A DNA stretch of 64,000 nt from an uncultured Methanobrevibacter sp. (GCF_902784195.1 NZ_CACZTX010000005.1:25026-89025); one strand, 5' to 3'; numbered from the stretch's first letter, positions 37,442 to 47,080 are shown. Program-made: numbers and translations. The notes: generated by a model not told the origin, from the sequence alone.

Positions 37442-38165
37442 TAAATCCTTCTTTTCTAATGTCTTCTAAAATTTCATCAGGGTCTCCAGAACAGGCAATC
37501 ATACCATGCATCAATACATGTGCCTTATCCGCTTTAACAAAGTTTAAGATATAACCTAAGTGAGTGATAAGCAAGCCAGCCCTTTTTCTTTGGCCTGGTT
37601 TTTTATCTTTGTCAAGCAAAACGTTTAACTGTCCTGCAAGCAATTCCACATTTTCAATGTCTACACCAGAATCCGGTTCGTCAAACATGGTGAAAAGCGG
37701 TTCCTGTGCAAGCAATTGGAGAATTTCAGATCTTTTTACTTCCCCACCTGAAAATCCTCTATTTACATCTCTATCCAAGAATTCATCACTGAATTTGAGT
37801 TTTTCTGCAAGCTCTTTCATTCTTGGATTTAACTCTTCATCAGGGTCTTGCTTGGATTCAAGTTTCAATAAGTCCCTTACACTAACTCCACGAATAGCTG
37901 GAGGGTTTTGGAAACTTACTCCAAGACCTTTTTGAACTCTTTCAGTAGTGGTTAAATCAGTGATGTCCTCTCCATTGAATATGATAGATCCTTCTACAAC
38001 CTTATATTTTGGGAATCCCAAGATAGTTAAGAATAATGTACTTTTTCCCGCACCATTCGGACCTAAAAGCACATGGGTCTCCCCTTCTCTAATAGCAAGG
38101 TTTACGCCATTTAAAACACGTTTACCCTCTACTTCAACAACTAAATTCTTTACTTCAAGTAACAT
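37407..38165 (-). CDS. sufC: SufC-type ABC ATPase for Fe-S cluster assembly
   Basis: A 252-residue cytoplasmic ABC ATPase. Walker A is LLGPNGAGKSTLF, the signature is RGFSGGEVKRSEILQLLAQE, and Walker B is FTMFDEPDSGVD, where the extra residues match SufC. The protein ends in GFNGCVGCAECNS, a short Cys-rich tail not found in bacterial SufC. It partners with the SufB-like protein encoded directly downstream. The ribosome site before the ATG is weak. Confidence 0.92.
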   Translation of the reverse strand: MLLEVKNLVVEVEGKRVLNGVNLAIREGETHVLLGPNGAGKSTLFLTILGFPKYKVVEGSIIFNGEDITDLTTTERVQKGLGVSFQNPPAIRGVSVRDLLKLESKQDPDEELNPRMKELAEKLKFSDEFLDRDVNRGFSGGEVKRSEILQLLAQEPLFTMFDEPDSGVDIENVELLAGQLNVLLDKDKKPGQRKRAGLLITHLGYILNFVKADKAHVLMHGMIACSGDPDEILEDIRKEGFNGCVGCAECNS

Positions 38166-38234
38166 TATATCAAATCCTTATTGATTTAAATTACTAAGAT
38201 TAATATCAATTAAATAAAAGCATTATTACGCTGC

Positions 38235-38309
38235 TATAACAATAGTTATAACGGCATTATATAACAACCTTATATAACAATATTATATTTATTTTATCAT
38301 ATAAAAACA
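38235..38309 (-). promoter_or_regulatory. suf promoter with three copies of an 8-base motif
   Basis: A TATA candidate on the minus strand (GTTTTTATATG, 38299-38309) faces sufC. Downstream of it, TATAACAA (TTGTTATA on the coding strand) occurs three times at 38235-38242, 38260-38267 and 38273-38280. The first copy is part of a 6-bp hairpin (TATAAC-AATA-GTTATA). Copies at the expected start site suit a repressor operator. Confidence 0.45.
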
Positions 38310-38488
38310 TTACATTTTTAAGTTTAAATCTATGATAAATCTTATGAAAAAAAGTGATCTTTAAAAATAGTTAGATGATAAAAATTAGAAAAAATAGACT
38401 AAATCAATGAAAAACAGTTAAACTAAGTGTTAATTTAAATTAAGTGTAATGAAAAAATAAAAAATAAAAAAAGTGAAAATTAGAAAAA
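38310..38488. other. AT-rich spacer between suf and the PRC-barrel gene
   Basis: No gene or clear element is visible here beyond the promoter described separately. Confidence 0.4.
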
Positions 38489-38767
38489 TTATTCAGTTAC
38501 AATAATAAATTCTCCAACTTTTTCTATTTTGGTGAATGGGATTAATAATAAATCTCCTCTACGTTTTGCACCTTTTACATGAATATTACGTCCAGCTTCT
38601 ACTTTTACTGCAATATCCACGATTTTACCAGTTTTTTCATTAATAATTAACTCATCAAGCACTCCTAAAATACGAGCATTATTAGTAGCTACTTGATAGC
38701 TTTTAATTTCACTCCATAATTTTTCTTCTCTTCTATGAGTATTAGGTTTAGCAACAGCATTTTCCAT
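38489..38767 (-). CDS. PRC-barrel domain protein
   Basis: A 92-residue protein. The core RILGVLDELIINEKTGKIVD, then IAVKVEAG and LLLIPFTKIEKVGEFIIVTE, matches the small PRC-barrel beta fold common in methanogens. In other contexts the domain binds proteins or RNA in ribosome maturation and cell division. CGGTGAAAAT precedes the ATG. It stands alone and its partner is unknown. Confidence 0.78.
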   Translation of the reverse strand: MENAVAKPNTHRREEKLWSEIKSYQVATNNARILGVLDELIINEKTGKIVDIAVKVEAGRNIHVKGAKRRGDLLLIPFTKIEKVGEFIIVTE

Positions 38768-39157
38768 ATTTTCACCGATAAATTTTATAAAAATGATTGA
38801 AGGTATGATTCGTGTTTTAGTTTTTTATAAAAACACTCAATTTAAATAACTAATTTTAATAAAATATAGATTAGTTTACCTTAATACTGTTTATATTTAA
38901 AGAAATATATAAAGTTATTGATATTTTTAGTAAAAATAAAGAAAAATAGTATAAAAATCTAAAAAAGAGTAAAATATAATGGGAATAAATGAAAAAGAAT
39001 AAAAAATTTTAAAAATTTCTTATTTTCAAATAATATAACAATGGATAAAACTGAAAAAAACTAAAAAAATATAAAAAATTGGATCAATGAAAATAGTAAA
39101 AAATATGCTAAGAAATATGCTAAAAAATATGCTTAAAAATCTAAAAATTGATGAAAA
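38768..39157. other. AT-rich intergenic region
   Basis: Low-complexity sequence with short iterated AAATATGCTAA units at about 39100-39135. It carries the PRC-barrel promoter (a TATATTTAAAG-like run near 38890). No gene was seen. Confidence 0.4.
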
Positions 39158-39790
39158 TTATAAAAATTTATTGGTTAATATAGCTGTCTCGATAGTATTT
39201 ACATTAAAAATTAACTCATGCCTTGAAATAATTAAAAGTTGCTCATCCTGAACAACATTTTCGCTTCTAAGTATGTTGATTCCTGAAGGGACATTTCCAT
39301 TAAATTCATAGGAATAATTTATCCCATATTCATCAAAAATTTCAACTGGAACTGAGACAGATAATGCAGGTTTATCTTGACTTAAATAATAGTTTAAGAT
39401 TTCATCAAGAATATCGGCACCAACCAGTGGCAAGTCTGCATTGATGAAAATCAAAATGTCTTCCTTAGACCTTGACTCAAAAATTTCTAAGATATTGGAC
39501 AGGTCTTCAACAAAACCTTTACCTAAGGTATCCAAATAAAAATTATTTTTTTCACTTTCATAAAATGAGTCATCAAAATTTGAAAAGCTCAATTCATTTA
39601 TTAAAAACTCCTTTGTATTTGGAGCATTTGGACTAACTGCAACAACTGTCTTTTCAATTAGTTCAGATTGATTAATATTATCCAAGACATAACTCATCAA
39701 TGGTTTATCATTTAAAGGATAAAGTGGCTTTTCAATATCTGATTTTAATCTTAAGCCTTTTCCACCTGCCATAACAAGAGCTATAATCAT
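39158..39790 (-). CDS. cobY: adenosylcobinamide-phosphate guanylyltransferase CobY
   Basis: A 210-residue archaeal nucleotidyltransferase, the non-homologous replacement of bacterial CobU. It activates adenosylcobinamide phosphate with GTP. The GTP loop is VMAGGKGLRLKSDIEKPL. VAVSPNAPNTKEFL, a TLGKGFVEDLS block, INADLPLVGADIL and the C-terminal GNVPSGINIL and HELIFNVNT match the Methanocaldococcus enzyme as I recall it. It works just before CobS, encoded at 15521-16357. Confidence 0.85.
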   Translation of the reverse strand: MIIALVMAGGKGLRLKSDIEKPLYPLNDKPLMSYVLDNINQSELIEKTVVAVSPNAPNTKEFLINELSFSNFDDSFYESEKNNFYLDTLGKGFVEDLSNILEIFESRSKEDILIFINADLPLVGADILDEILNYYLSQDKPALSVSVPVEIFDEYGINYSYEFNGNVPSGINILRSENVVQDEQLLIISRHELIFNVNTIETAILTNKFL

Positions 39791-39935
39791 AAATACACCA
39801 TTAAAGAAATTTTATAGAAGATTTAAACTATTTTGAAAATTAAAAAGAAAAAATATTAAAAAATTAAATTATTAAATTAATTAAATTTTTAATTAAAATA
39901 ATTAAAATAAAATAAAAAAAGAAAAATAAGGTAAA

Positions 39936-41417
39936 TTATTTTGGAATTGTACCTTGTTCTTGCATTCTTTTCTTAAGAATACATTTTTCTCCTTGGTTTC
40001 CACCAAGAGGGTTCTTTTGAGTTCCCATAGAATTCATACAACGAGCCATAATTGCAGAACCAAGAGCAAGTCCATCCTCTACAAATACGACATCCTTGAA
40101 TTTGTCCTGAGCATACTCTAAAATGAGTTCAGGTTTCTTACCAGTGATACCTGCCCTACCAGTAACTCCTAAAATTGAACCGTCAAGAATAAGGTCTTCT
40201 TCAAATGCCACATCTAAAACTCTGTATACAATATTTGCACTTACATGGTCCATTGTAGCTAGCAATGTAGGAATTCCTTCATCCTCATAGATCTTAGCAC
40301 CAATTTCCACTAATCCACCAAGACCATCTGCATTGGTACCGACATCACAACCAATCAAACAAGTACCTGCTGCTTTAGCACCTGCAGCATCTAACGGAAC
40401 AGTACCAAATCTGTCAATACCTTCTGGAACTTTACAGATGTTAATGAGTTCATGTGCCTCTTTAGCATATTGCTTAGCTTTTTCCTGATGCTTTTTGCCA
40501 TCGGCCTTTTTAAGCAATTTAGGATCAAATATGTCTAATGCAGCACCATTATTTTGGTCTATTTGCTTGGAACCTTTAGCTAATGAGTCTGAAATAACCC
40601 CAGCTAAACCTAAGAAGTTACCAACGGTACTTGCATAAGGCTCATCCTTATTTACAATCCTACCTGCCAAGGTAGAACCAAAGTCTAAGGATACACAAGG
40701 GTTTCTATAGTCCACTTCAGTCCATTTAGCACCTAATTTAATACCTGCAGTTACAAGTTCCCCTTCCATTTCATTCGCTACAACTTCCTTTCCTTTTGGA
40801 GGGACTACACTTACTACAGCACCATCAAACATTACATTATCCAATAATGTGTATTTTTGAAGTCTTTTTGGAAGGTGTGCAGTAGACATAGCGGGAGCCA
40901 TTTTCTTGTGGGAAATACCTGCATCAAGACAACCATCAGCAAGAGCCTTAATCAATTCTCCCACTTCCTTGGTTGTCGCAAACCCTGCAGTTACCCCAGT
41001 GGATCTCACAACAAAATCCAAGTCATCTTCCATATCCACATGGGCTTTTTTAAGTGATTCCAAAACTGTATCCTTAATCATATCTGCAACAGATTCTTTA
41101 GAAAGCTCTACACCCCAAACAGTTTTACCGAATACCTCTTCTCCTGCTTTAGGTTTTCTAACATCCCTTGTCATTTTAACAGTTTTGTTGATTAAATAAG
41201 ATTGACTGTTATTTAAGTTTGTAGCCATAATAACACATTTGGTAGTGGTGTTTCCCAATTCTACGGAAGCAGTCACATAGTATTCATCCTGTTGTGCGGC
41301 CATAACACCTGGACCTTGAGGTCTATTACCTGCTTTTAAAATACTTAAATCCCTTGGTTGACTTTCAGCAATGATTGGCTTAGGTCCCTTATTGAAAAAT
41401 TTATCTAAAAAAGACAT
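39936..41417 (-). CDS. mmp14: methanogenesis marker protein 14
   Basis: A 493-residue protein of the methanogenesis marker 14 family, restricted to methanogens. An ASKHA-type nucleotide-binding signature is suggested by VTASVELGNTTTKCVIMATN, with later CVSLDFGSTLAGRI and LIGCDVGTNADGLGG. It is thus likely an ATP-binding or activating protein, but its exact role is not established to my knowledge. It sits right after the mtr operon on the same strand, as in other Methanobacteriales. GGGGATT precedes the ATG. Confidence 0.85.
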   Translation of the reverse strand: MSFLDKFFNKGPKPIIAESQPRDLSILKAGNRPQGPGVMAAQQDEYYVTASVELGNTTTKCVIMATNLNNSQSYLINKTVKMTRDVRKPKAGEEVFGKTVWGVELSKESVADMIKDTVLESLKKAHVDMEDDLDFVVRSTGVTAGFATTKEVGELIKALADGCLDAGISHKKMAPAMSTAHLPKRLQKYTLLDNVMFDGAVVSVVPPKGKEVVANEMEGELVTAGIKLGAKWTEVDYRNPCVSLDFGSTLAGRIVNKDEPYASTVGNFLGLAGVISDSLAKGSKQIDQNNGAALDIFDPKLLKKADGKKHQEKAKQYAKEAHELINICKVPEGIDRFGTVPLDAAGAKAAGTCLIGCDVGTNADGLGGLVEIGAKIYEDEGIPTLLATMDHVSANIVYRVLDVAFEEDLILDGSILGVTGRAGITGKKPELILEYAQDKFKDVVFVEDGLALGSAIMARCMNSMGTQKNPLGGNQGEKCILKKRMQEQGTIPK

Positions 41418-41639
41418 ATAAAATCCCCATAATATTCTATATAATATATACTATTTTCATTAAATAATATAAATTTTGTTAAATAATTTTGTTAAATATT
41501 CAAATGTTGAGAATAAAGATAAATTTTAAAATTATTAAAAAAATCAGCCAGAAAAAATATTAAAAGTAGTTAATGAGAATTTAAAAAAAAATTGAGGTAA
41601 AAATAAGTAAAGTAAAAATAAGTTAAAAATAGAAAAATT

Positions 41640-41700
41640 TTATAATTTGAAGAAGATTAGATGAATAAATCATCTAATCTCGGACCCTTTCAAATTATAA
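41640..41700 (-). terminator. two-part terminator hairpin of the mtr operon
   Basis: An inner perfect 11-bp stem (AGATTAGATGA with TCATCTAATCT, 41654-41664 and 41670-41680, loop ATAAA) is enclosed by an outer 12-bp stem (TTATAATTTGAA with TTCAAATTATAA, 41640-41651 and 41689-41700). The outer arm includes the mtrH stop codon (41695-41697). T-rich sequence follows on the minus strand. Confidence 0.8.
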
Positions 41701-42627
41701 TAATAAGTTCAATGGGTGTGCTTCAATAGGTTCAGTACCGATATCTTTTGCTGCTTCAGCAATCATAATATCTGCCATACCACAAGCTGGGAATGCGAGT
41801 CTTGCGTTTTCGATAGGACCGAAAAGTACGAAGTCTCCACCAGCCATTTGTTGTACGATGTTAGAACCTATATCACATACAGGCCATGCTTCTTTGTGTT
41901 CTTTTTTGTATTGTCTTAACCAATCCCATGCGGAAGGTACGTTGTGAATACCGGAACCTACAGGGTATCCCCATTTAGCTTTTACAGCGTAGGAAGTTCT
42001 TACTGCAGGACCTGCACCTTGTCCTAAAGGAGTTACTGCTACGTCCATCCATGGTTTGGTAATTCCACATCTTTCTGCCATTTCGAGAATACCTTCATCG
42101 ATTACAGATCCACCAGTTTCCCAGATTTCGAGTTTACCTGCTACACCAGGGGTCAGTGGGTTGAAACCTAAGAGAATGGATGCGTCGATGTCGGAGTTAG
42201 CTACAGCTTCGATTTCACCAGGTTCAGCTGCCATACTTAAGGAGTTGTATACAGCTCTTTCAGCTAATCCTACTTCTTGTACGTATTCTACACCTGCAAT
42301 TTTTGCAGCTGCAGCAGTTGAGTCGATAAGGAAAGGTTTGTCACAGACGTCTCCTACAAATTCTAAGTATTTAACCATAGCTTCTGCAGTAGCACCGAAA
42401 GTTTGTACAACACAAGGGTTTCCGGTTACATCAGACATTTCTTCCATAGTTTTAATTAATCCTTCAGCAGCGTCTTTATCAAAGTCTCCTGCTTTTTCAT
42501 CACTAATAATTTTGTGTCCGCCGTAAAAGATAGTTCCTGCTAAAACGGTAGGGTATTCTCCAGGTTGTCCTCCCATTTTTACTCCAGCAATATCTACGAC
42601 GAGTTGTTCTTTATCAAATCTAAACAT
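41695..42627 (-). CDS. mtrH: tetrahydromethanopterin S-methyltransferase subunit H
   Basis: A 310-residue soluble subunit that moves the methyl group from methyl-tetrahydromethanopterin to the cob(I)amide on MtrA. It is a TIM barrel, starting MFRFDKEQLVVDIAGVKMGG, with AGTIFYGGHKIISDEKAGDF and VAVTPLGQGAGPAVRTSYAV. Length and sequence are standard. It is the last gene of the operon, 15 bases after mtrG. Confidence 0.96.
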   Translation of the reverse strand: MFRFDKEQLVVDIAGVKMGGQPGEYPTVLAGTIFYGGHKIISDEKAGDFDKDAAEGLIKTMEEMSDVTGNPCVVQTFGATAEAMVKYLEFVGDVCDKPFLIDSTAAAAKIAGVEYVQEVGLAERAVYNSLSMAAEPGEIEAVANSDIDASILLGFNPLTPGVAGKLEIWETGGSVIDEGILEMAERCGITKPWMDVAVTPLGQGAGPAVRTSYAVKAKWGYPVGSGIHNVPSAWDWLRQYKKEHKEAWPVCDIGSNIVQQMAGGDFVLFGPIENARLAFPACGMADIMIAEAAKDIGTEPIEAHPLNLLL

Positions 42628-42642
42628 TTATAATCCTCCAAT

Positions 42643-42891
42643 TTAGATTAATCCTGCCATAATAGTACTCATTGCACTTACTAAACCAAATTCAATGGAC
42701 ACTATTAAAATTACAAGACCTAAAATTATACCATATAAAATACCAATATCTCTACCGTTTTGTTGACCTAAACGTTGGAAGTATTCCCCAACAGCAAATT
42801 CTACTTTTTCTTCAGCTTCATCTAATTTTTGGACTGCAGCTGACATATCGTCGGTAGATACAATAATTTGAGGTACTGATTCTTCAGACAT
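42643..42891 (-). CDS. mtrG: methyltransferase subunit MtrG
   Basis: An 82-residue subunit with a helical soluble region ([20 protein letters not shown]) and one C-terminal membrane helix (about residues 54-76). It is a structural part of the Na+-pumping MtrA-H complex. AGAGGTG precedes the ATG; it begins 12 bases past mtrF. Confidence 0.93.
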   Translation of the reverse strand: MSEESVPQIIVSTDDMSAAVQKLDEAEEKVEFAVGEYFQRLGQQNGRDIGILYGIILGLVILIVSIEFGLVSAMSTIMAGLI

Positions 42892-42903
42892 TTTTTAACA
42901 CCT

Positions 42904-43110
42904 CTATAATCCACATAATTTAGCTAAGTATGGAATAACAACAGCTAAACAAAGAGCAATTCCAATACCGATAGCTATACCAGAAAATCTGGTGCTGATT
43001 ACGCCAGCGAATAATCTTCCTTCTCTTCCTAAGAGCTTAGCACGGTATTCTACATCACTAGAAGCATTTTTAATACCACGAGTATTTGGTTTGTTTGAAA
43101 ATTTAACCAT
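42904..43110 (-). CDS. mtrF: methyltransferase subunit MtrF
   Basis: A 68-residue subunit with a C-terminal membrane helix (IAIGIGIALCLAVVIPYLAK) that resembles part of MtrA. The start at 43110 (MVKFSNKPNTRG) follows AGGAGG. The longer frame from 43134 would overlap mtrA and is rejected. It belongs to the membrane core of the Mtr complex. Confidence 0.92.
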   Translation of the reverse strand: MVKFSNKPNTRGIKNASSDVEYRAKLLGREGRLFAGVISTRFSGIAIGIGIALCLAVVIPYLAKLCGL

Positions 43111-43126
43111 AAATAAAACCTCCAGT

Positions 43127-43864
43127 TTATACACCTACTAATGGTGCCATTAATAATAAGAAACCGATTACTAAAGTAAATACTAATCCAATCATAATAC
43201 CTTGGACTTTACCTGAATAGTTACCTGCCATATTTCTTTGTACAGCACCAACTAATTTTACTTGAGTATCAATATTTCTGATTCTTGCTTCAAGTAATGC
43301 AGTTTCTGGAGAGATAGGACGAATTTCTTCACCATCGTCGTCGTCGTCATCTCCTTCTTTCACTTCAATAACCATAGCATCTTCTTCAAAAGCACCAGGA
43401 TCTTTTTCGATACATTCTTTTACTTTTGCTGTGATTGCTCCACCGTCTTCGTTATCGATTAAGTCAACAAGTTCTACTTGTTGTTGGAATCTTTCTACAC
43501 CTTCCATAGGAATGTTTTCTACGAAAGGAATTGCACCGGTAGCACCAGTGATTTTTTTCTTTTCAGGGTCGCAACCATTTTCGTGTAATGCTTGGATACT
43601 TTGACCAGTAATGTGACCTTGTACTTCTGCACCACATAAGATTAAGAATCTGATGTTTGGGTTTGAAATGATGTTTGCTACAACTTTTTCAATACCTAAG
43701 TTTTCAGTTTTACAAGGTCCAGCAATTGCTGCTCCAGCAGCAGCTGGGATATCTTCATTGTGAGAAGCTAAAGTAGTTACAGCAACAGGACTTTCTGGGT
43801 CCCCTACAATGTAGTCTCCACTTACTACAGGCCAGTTATCAGCAGCAGGTTTTTTGTCAGCCAT
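43127..43864 (-). CDS. mtrA: methyltransferase subunit MtrA (corrinoid protein)
   Basis: A 245-residue corrinoid-carrying subunit. The soluble domain ([20 protein letters not shown], then [20 protein letters not shown] with the cobalt-ligand His) carries the cobamide. [10 protein letters not shown] acidic hinge leads to a C-terminal membrane anchor ([19 protein letters not shown]). Methyl transfer to and from the cobalt drives Na+ translocation. It ends one base before mtrB's stop region in the tight operon. Confidence 0.96.
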   Translation of the reverse strand: MADKKPAADNWPVVSGDYIVGDPESPVAVTTLASHNEDIPAAAGAAIAGPCKTENLGIEKVVANIISNPNIRFLILCGAEVQGHITGQSIQALHENGCDPEKKKITGATGAIPFVENIPMEGVERFQQQVELVDLIDNEDGGAITAKVKECIEKDPGAFEEDAMVIEVKEGDDDDDDGEEIRPISPETALLEARIRNIDTQVKLVGAVQRNMAGNYSGKVQGIMIGLVFTLVIGFLLLMAPLVGV

Positions 43865-44185
43865 CTATAAAACCCCCATAGCTGTTAATATAGGCATTGC
43901 TGCCATGATAAGGAACATTCCTAAAACAAATCCGTAAACCATGTTGGTTAATTTACCTGCAATGACAAAGTTACCTTCTCTTCCTGGGAAGGAACCTAAT
44001 GGAGCAGAGTTAGGATCTAAGGAATTCATTAATTCGTCAGCAGCTGCTTCGACTTTTGCGATTTCTGCATTTATTTCATCCATTGAAAGAATAATTAAAT
44101 CTCCACCACCAGCTCCGAGAATACCGGATTCTGCGTCAAGATTTAAGTTTAATTCAGGAATAAATTGTATTAAAGGTAATACCAT
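43865..44185 (-). CDS. mtrB: methyltransferase subunit MtrB
   Basis: A 106-residue subunit with a soluble N-terminal helical part and one C-terminal membrane helix (MVYGFVLGMFLIMAAMPILT). It is a small membrane component of the complex. Its stop abuts the mtrA start region with no gap. Confidence 0.94.
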   Translation of the reverse strand: MVLPLIQFIPELNLNLDAESGILGAGGGDLIILSMDEINAEIAKVEAAADELMNSLDPNSAPLGSFPGREGNFVIAGKLTNMVYGFVLGMFLIMAAMPILTAMGVL

Positions 44186-44199
44186 CTATAACAACCTCC

Positions 44200-45018
44200 T
44201 TATTCCTCAACTTTTGGCCATAAACCAGCCCATTTAACAGATGCTGCTGCTTCACATGAAGCGTTAACAAACATCTTAAATGAGATGTACCAACCGATAA
44301 GTCCGACAATTAAAATTGCAAACCATGCATATCCTCCAGCGGAAATAGCAAGAATACCAGTAATAACCATAGTTAAGAATGCAGTAGAAGCACCACATTT
44401 AAGAGTTCTTACTTGGTCTTCGTTTGGTCCTAAACATGCGTTGAATGGGTGTTGGATAGCCATAGTACATAATATGTAAAAGATAGCAATAAATCCAGGA
44501 GCAATTACAGCAGATAAGAGTAAGTCAATTGAATATCCACCTGCAATAGCAGCAGAGAATCCTAAAACAGATAATGCTGCAGCACCTGCAATTTCTGCAG
44601 TACATCTTTCCATAACAGGAATTTTCATACCAACAATTTTTTTAGCTACAATAGCAACTAATAATCCAATAATCATTGCAAAGATTAATGCAAGAATAGG
44701 TCCAGCAATTTCTAATCCAGTTAATTTTAAAGATGCGATAATACCTACACCAGCTAAAGCACCGATTACACCAATACCTAAAGACATGTAACCGATAGAA
44801 GGTACACCAGTACCTAAACCATAACTTGCTACACTACGGATTGCAATTACACCCCAAAGGATTGCACAAACTGCACCAAGACAGCTTAATACAGGTCCAA
44901 TAACAGGGTTAATACCAGATAAGTATATACCGAGTAATCCACCGATAATACCAATAGCTAACATTACATTAGCATCTACAGCACCTTCTGCAGGTGCTCC
45001 ACTTCCTCCAGCAGACAT
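44200..45018 (-). CDS. mtrC: methyltransferase subunit MtrC
   Basis: A 272-residue integral membrane subunit with about seven helices. With MtrD and MtrE it forms the Na+-conducting part. The start MSAGGSGAPAEGAVDANVML at 45018 has GAGGTATT in front; the longer frame to 45033 would overlap mtrD and is rejected. AIQHPFNACLGPNEDQVRTL is a typical cytoplasmic loop. Confidence 0.94.
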   Translation of the reverse strand: MSAGGSGAPAEGAVDANVMLAIGIIGGLLGIYLSGINPVIGPVLSCLGAVCAILWGVIAIRSVASYGLGTGVPSIGYMSLGIGVIGALAGVGIIASLKLTGLEIAGPILALIFAMIIGLLVAIVAKKIVGMKIPVMERCTAEIAGAAALSVLGFSAAIAGGYSIDLLLSAVIAPGFIAIFYILCTMAIQHPFNACLGPNEDQVRTLKCGASTAFLTMVITGILAISAGGYAWFAILIVGLIGWYISFKMFVNASCEAAASVKWAGLWPKVEE

Positions 45019-45019
45019 C

Positions 45020-45721
45020 TTAAATACCTCCAATCATTAATACCATGAAGATTGCAGCTACAAGAGATACAATAGCACAAGCTAAAATTCCAGTAGGAAG
45101 TCTTTTAAATTTAGGGTCTACAAATCCTTCAATAGTACCTCCAATGTTATAGGAAGCAGTTACAGAGTTGATGAAGAACATACCTACAGATAAGATAGCA
45201 GCTAATCCTGCAATAACAGTAGCGTCAAATCCAGTCATGTTAGCGGTTGCGAATTCGTTAATAGCCCAGTAGACTAATCCACCACCAGCACCACCAAGTA
45301 AACCACCAATGATACCACTAATGTAACATACGGTAGGAATACCGTGTCCTTCGGTACCAGGAGTTTTATATTTTTCTTGGTTCCATTTGGTGATTGGGTC
45401 AACTGCAGCTTTACCAGATGCTGGTACTACACCAACACCATAAATATAAATAAAGTTACCAATAAGCATGGTGATACCCATCATTAACATGGAACCAACT
45501 GCACCTGCTAAGATGATCAACCATACTGGTTGTCCTGTCATAGAAGCTGCGGTAATGAGTCCAGTTAATCCTGCACCAGCTGCTAACATTGCGGTACCAG
45601 TTCCTACACCGGTAGCGGTAGCCATAGCTGCAGGAGCACCACCTACAGGAATGAAGTGTACACCTCCTCCCATAATAATACCTGCAATTACAACACATAT
45701 AATAAACATAATAAGATCCAT
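45020..45721 (-). CDS. mtrD: methyltransferase subunit MtrD
   Basis: A 233-residue membrane subunit with about six helices, including [20 protein letters not shown] and the cytoplasmic [20 protein letters not shown]. It is part of the Na+ channel core. AAGGAGG precedes the ATG, 12 bases past the mtrE stop. Confidence 0.95.
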   Translation of the reverse strand: MDLIMFIICVVIAGIIMGGGVHFIPVGGAPAAMATATGVGTGTAMLAAGAGLTGLITAASMTGQPVWLIILAGAVGSMLMMGITMLIGNFIYIYGVGVVPASGKAAVDPITKWNQEKYKTPGTEGHGIPTVCYISGIIGGLLGGAGGGLVYWAINEFATANMTGFDATVIAGLAAILSVGMFFINSVTASYNIGGTIEGFVDPKFKRLPTGILACAIVSLVAAIFMVLMIGGI

Positions 45722-45733
45722 AATGTAACCTCC

Positions 45734-46606
45734 TTATTCCTCATATGGTCCGAATTTTTCTCTTGCAGACTTTTCAAGGAAGTAGTTACCAGCGATTAAT
45801 AAAATAACGATGATAAGTCCTACAACTTGTCCTCCAATAGCTCCGAATACAACAGTAATCCAGAAGCTTACGAAAACAATAAGTCCGAAACAGAATCCAG
45901 TTAAAGGTCCACCATATTTAGCACAGAAGTTACCTACATCGATAGAGTTCTTAGCACCAAGAGGAGCTTTGGTTACGATATCCCCTTGAATAGCTACAGG
46001 AGTACCTCCACCGTAATCGAATTTTTGGTATTCGCTTTCTGCACCGTAGTGTACATCCCCTGTGGATGATCCGATTGCACCAATAGTAATTCCCCATAGT
46101 ACAGCGAGTAATGGTAATGGGAATGGGTGTCCGAGACCGCTTAATGGAAGGGTCATTAAGTAAGCGATTCCTACAATACCGAAACTAGCTATAAAACCAT
46201 GAGCTGCGATAGGGCCTAAGGATTGGGTTAATACATCCATAAATAATGGTTGTTCAAATTGAGATTGACCAACAATCCTTCCCATGTGTGATGTGACTGT
46301 ATAAATTGCGTGAACAAATGCAGCAACAGTAGAACCCATTGCAATTGCTACTATAGGAATAATACCCATACCCATTGCAAGAGCTGCGATACCACCAGCG
46401 ATACCACACCAGCATCCATATGCTACTGGTTCACCAGAAGCTGCCTTATTGATCATACGGTGTAAATGTCCCATTTGTGGAGCAAGTTGAACTTGTGAGT
46501 TAGGGTTACTTTGTGAACCGATGTCAGACTCTAAGTCCTCTGCAGCACCAGCAATGGTTGCTGCTGCACCCATTAATGCGACTACACCTAATGTAATAGG
46601 GTCCAT
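45734..46606 (-). CDS. mtrE: methyltransferase subunit MtrE
   Basis: A 290-residue membrane subunit with about six helices and a cytoplasmic loop SSTGDVHYGAESEYQKFDYG. It is the first gene of mtrEDCBAFGH. AAGGAGG precedes the ATG. The 777-base region upstream holds the mcr terminator, direct repeats, a 20-base palindrome and the probable mtr promoters. Confidence 0.95.
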   Translation of the reverse strand: MDPITLGVVALMGAAATIAGAAEDLESDIGSQSNPNSQVQLAPQMGHLHRMINKAASGEPVAYGCWCGIAGGIAALAMGMGIIPIVAIAMGSTVAAFVHAIYTVTSHMGRIVGQSQFEQPLFMDVLTQSLGPIAAHGFIASFGIVGIAYLMTLPLSGLGHPFPLPLLAVLWGITIGAIGSSTGDVHYGAESEYQKFDYGGGTPVAIQGDIVTKAPLGAKNSIDVGNFCAKYGGPLTGFCFGLIVFVSFWITVVFGAIGGQVVGLIIVILLIAGNYFLEKSAREKFGPYEE

Positions 46607-46829
46607 ATTTTCTTTTCCTCCTTAAATTTTATTAAATTTAATTATTTAATAAACTATTACGTGATTAATTTTCCTATTAACCACATTTAGACATATTCTG
46701 CTCAAATATAAAACCATAAAGACATAAAATAAAAATGGACTAAATAATGGACTAAAGCAAAATTTAGACCATTTTTAGAACATCTGAATGATTTTATACT
46801 TTATGATTATACCTCATAACTTAAACAAA

Positions 46830-46842
46830 GATTTTATAAATC
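46830..46842 (-). promoter_or_regulatory. candidate proximal TATA element of mtr
   Basis: GATTTATAAAATC on the minus strand would give a leader of about 200 bases before mtrE. A second candidate lies further upstream (47068-47080). Which is used cannot be decided by eye. Confidence 0.4.
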
Positions 46843-46869
46843 AAATAAGCCAAGGCAAACCACTTAGCT

Positions 46870-46889
46870 TTTAATCTAGCTAGATTAAA
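46870..46889. promoter_or_regulatory. perfect 20-base palindrome upstream of mtr
   Basis: TTTAATCTAGCTAGATTAAA is perfectly self-complementary. It lies 30 bases upstream of the proximal TATA candidate on the mtr strand, where an activator would bind. CTAG is usually rare in genomes, which makes the site stand out. Confidence 0.55.
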
Positions 46890-47067
46890 TCCTTAAAGTG
46901 TTAAGAATGAAATATTTGATGAATAAATCTAAAAATCTTAATAATTAAACCTGAATAATTAAAAAGATAAACCAAGAATTTTTTCAAGTCTACTTAAATT
47001 AAAATAAACCTAAAATTAATTAATTTAGAGACATTAAACTCTCTATATTCTATAATTTTTTTAAAAC

Positions 47068-47080
47068 ACTATATATAAGC
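47068..47080 (-). promoter_or_regulatory. candidate distal TATA element of mtr
   Basis: GCTTATATATAGT on the minus strand is close to the methanogen TATA consensus. It would give a leader of about 440 bases before mtrE that includes the 20-base palindrome. Confidence 0.4.

Noticed and set aside
45456..45698. Cys/Tyr/Arg-rich frame within mtrD
   Set aside because: Same strand but another frame of mtrD; odd composition arises from Gly/Ala codons read out of frame.
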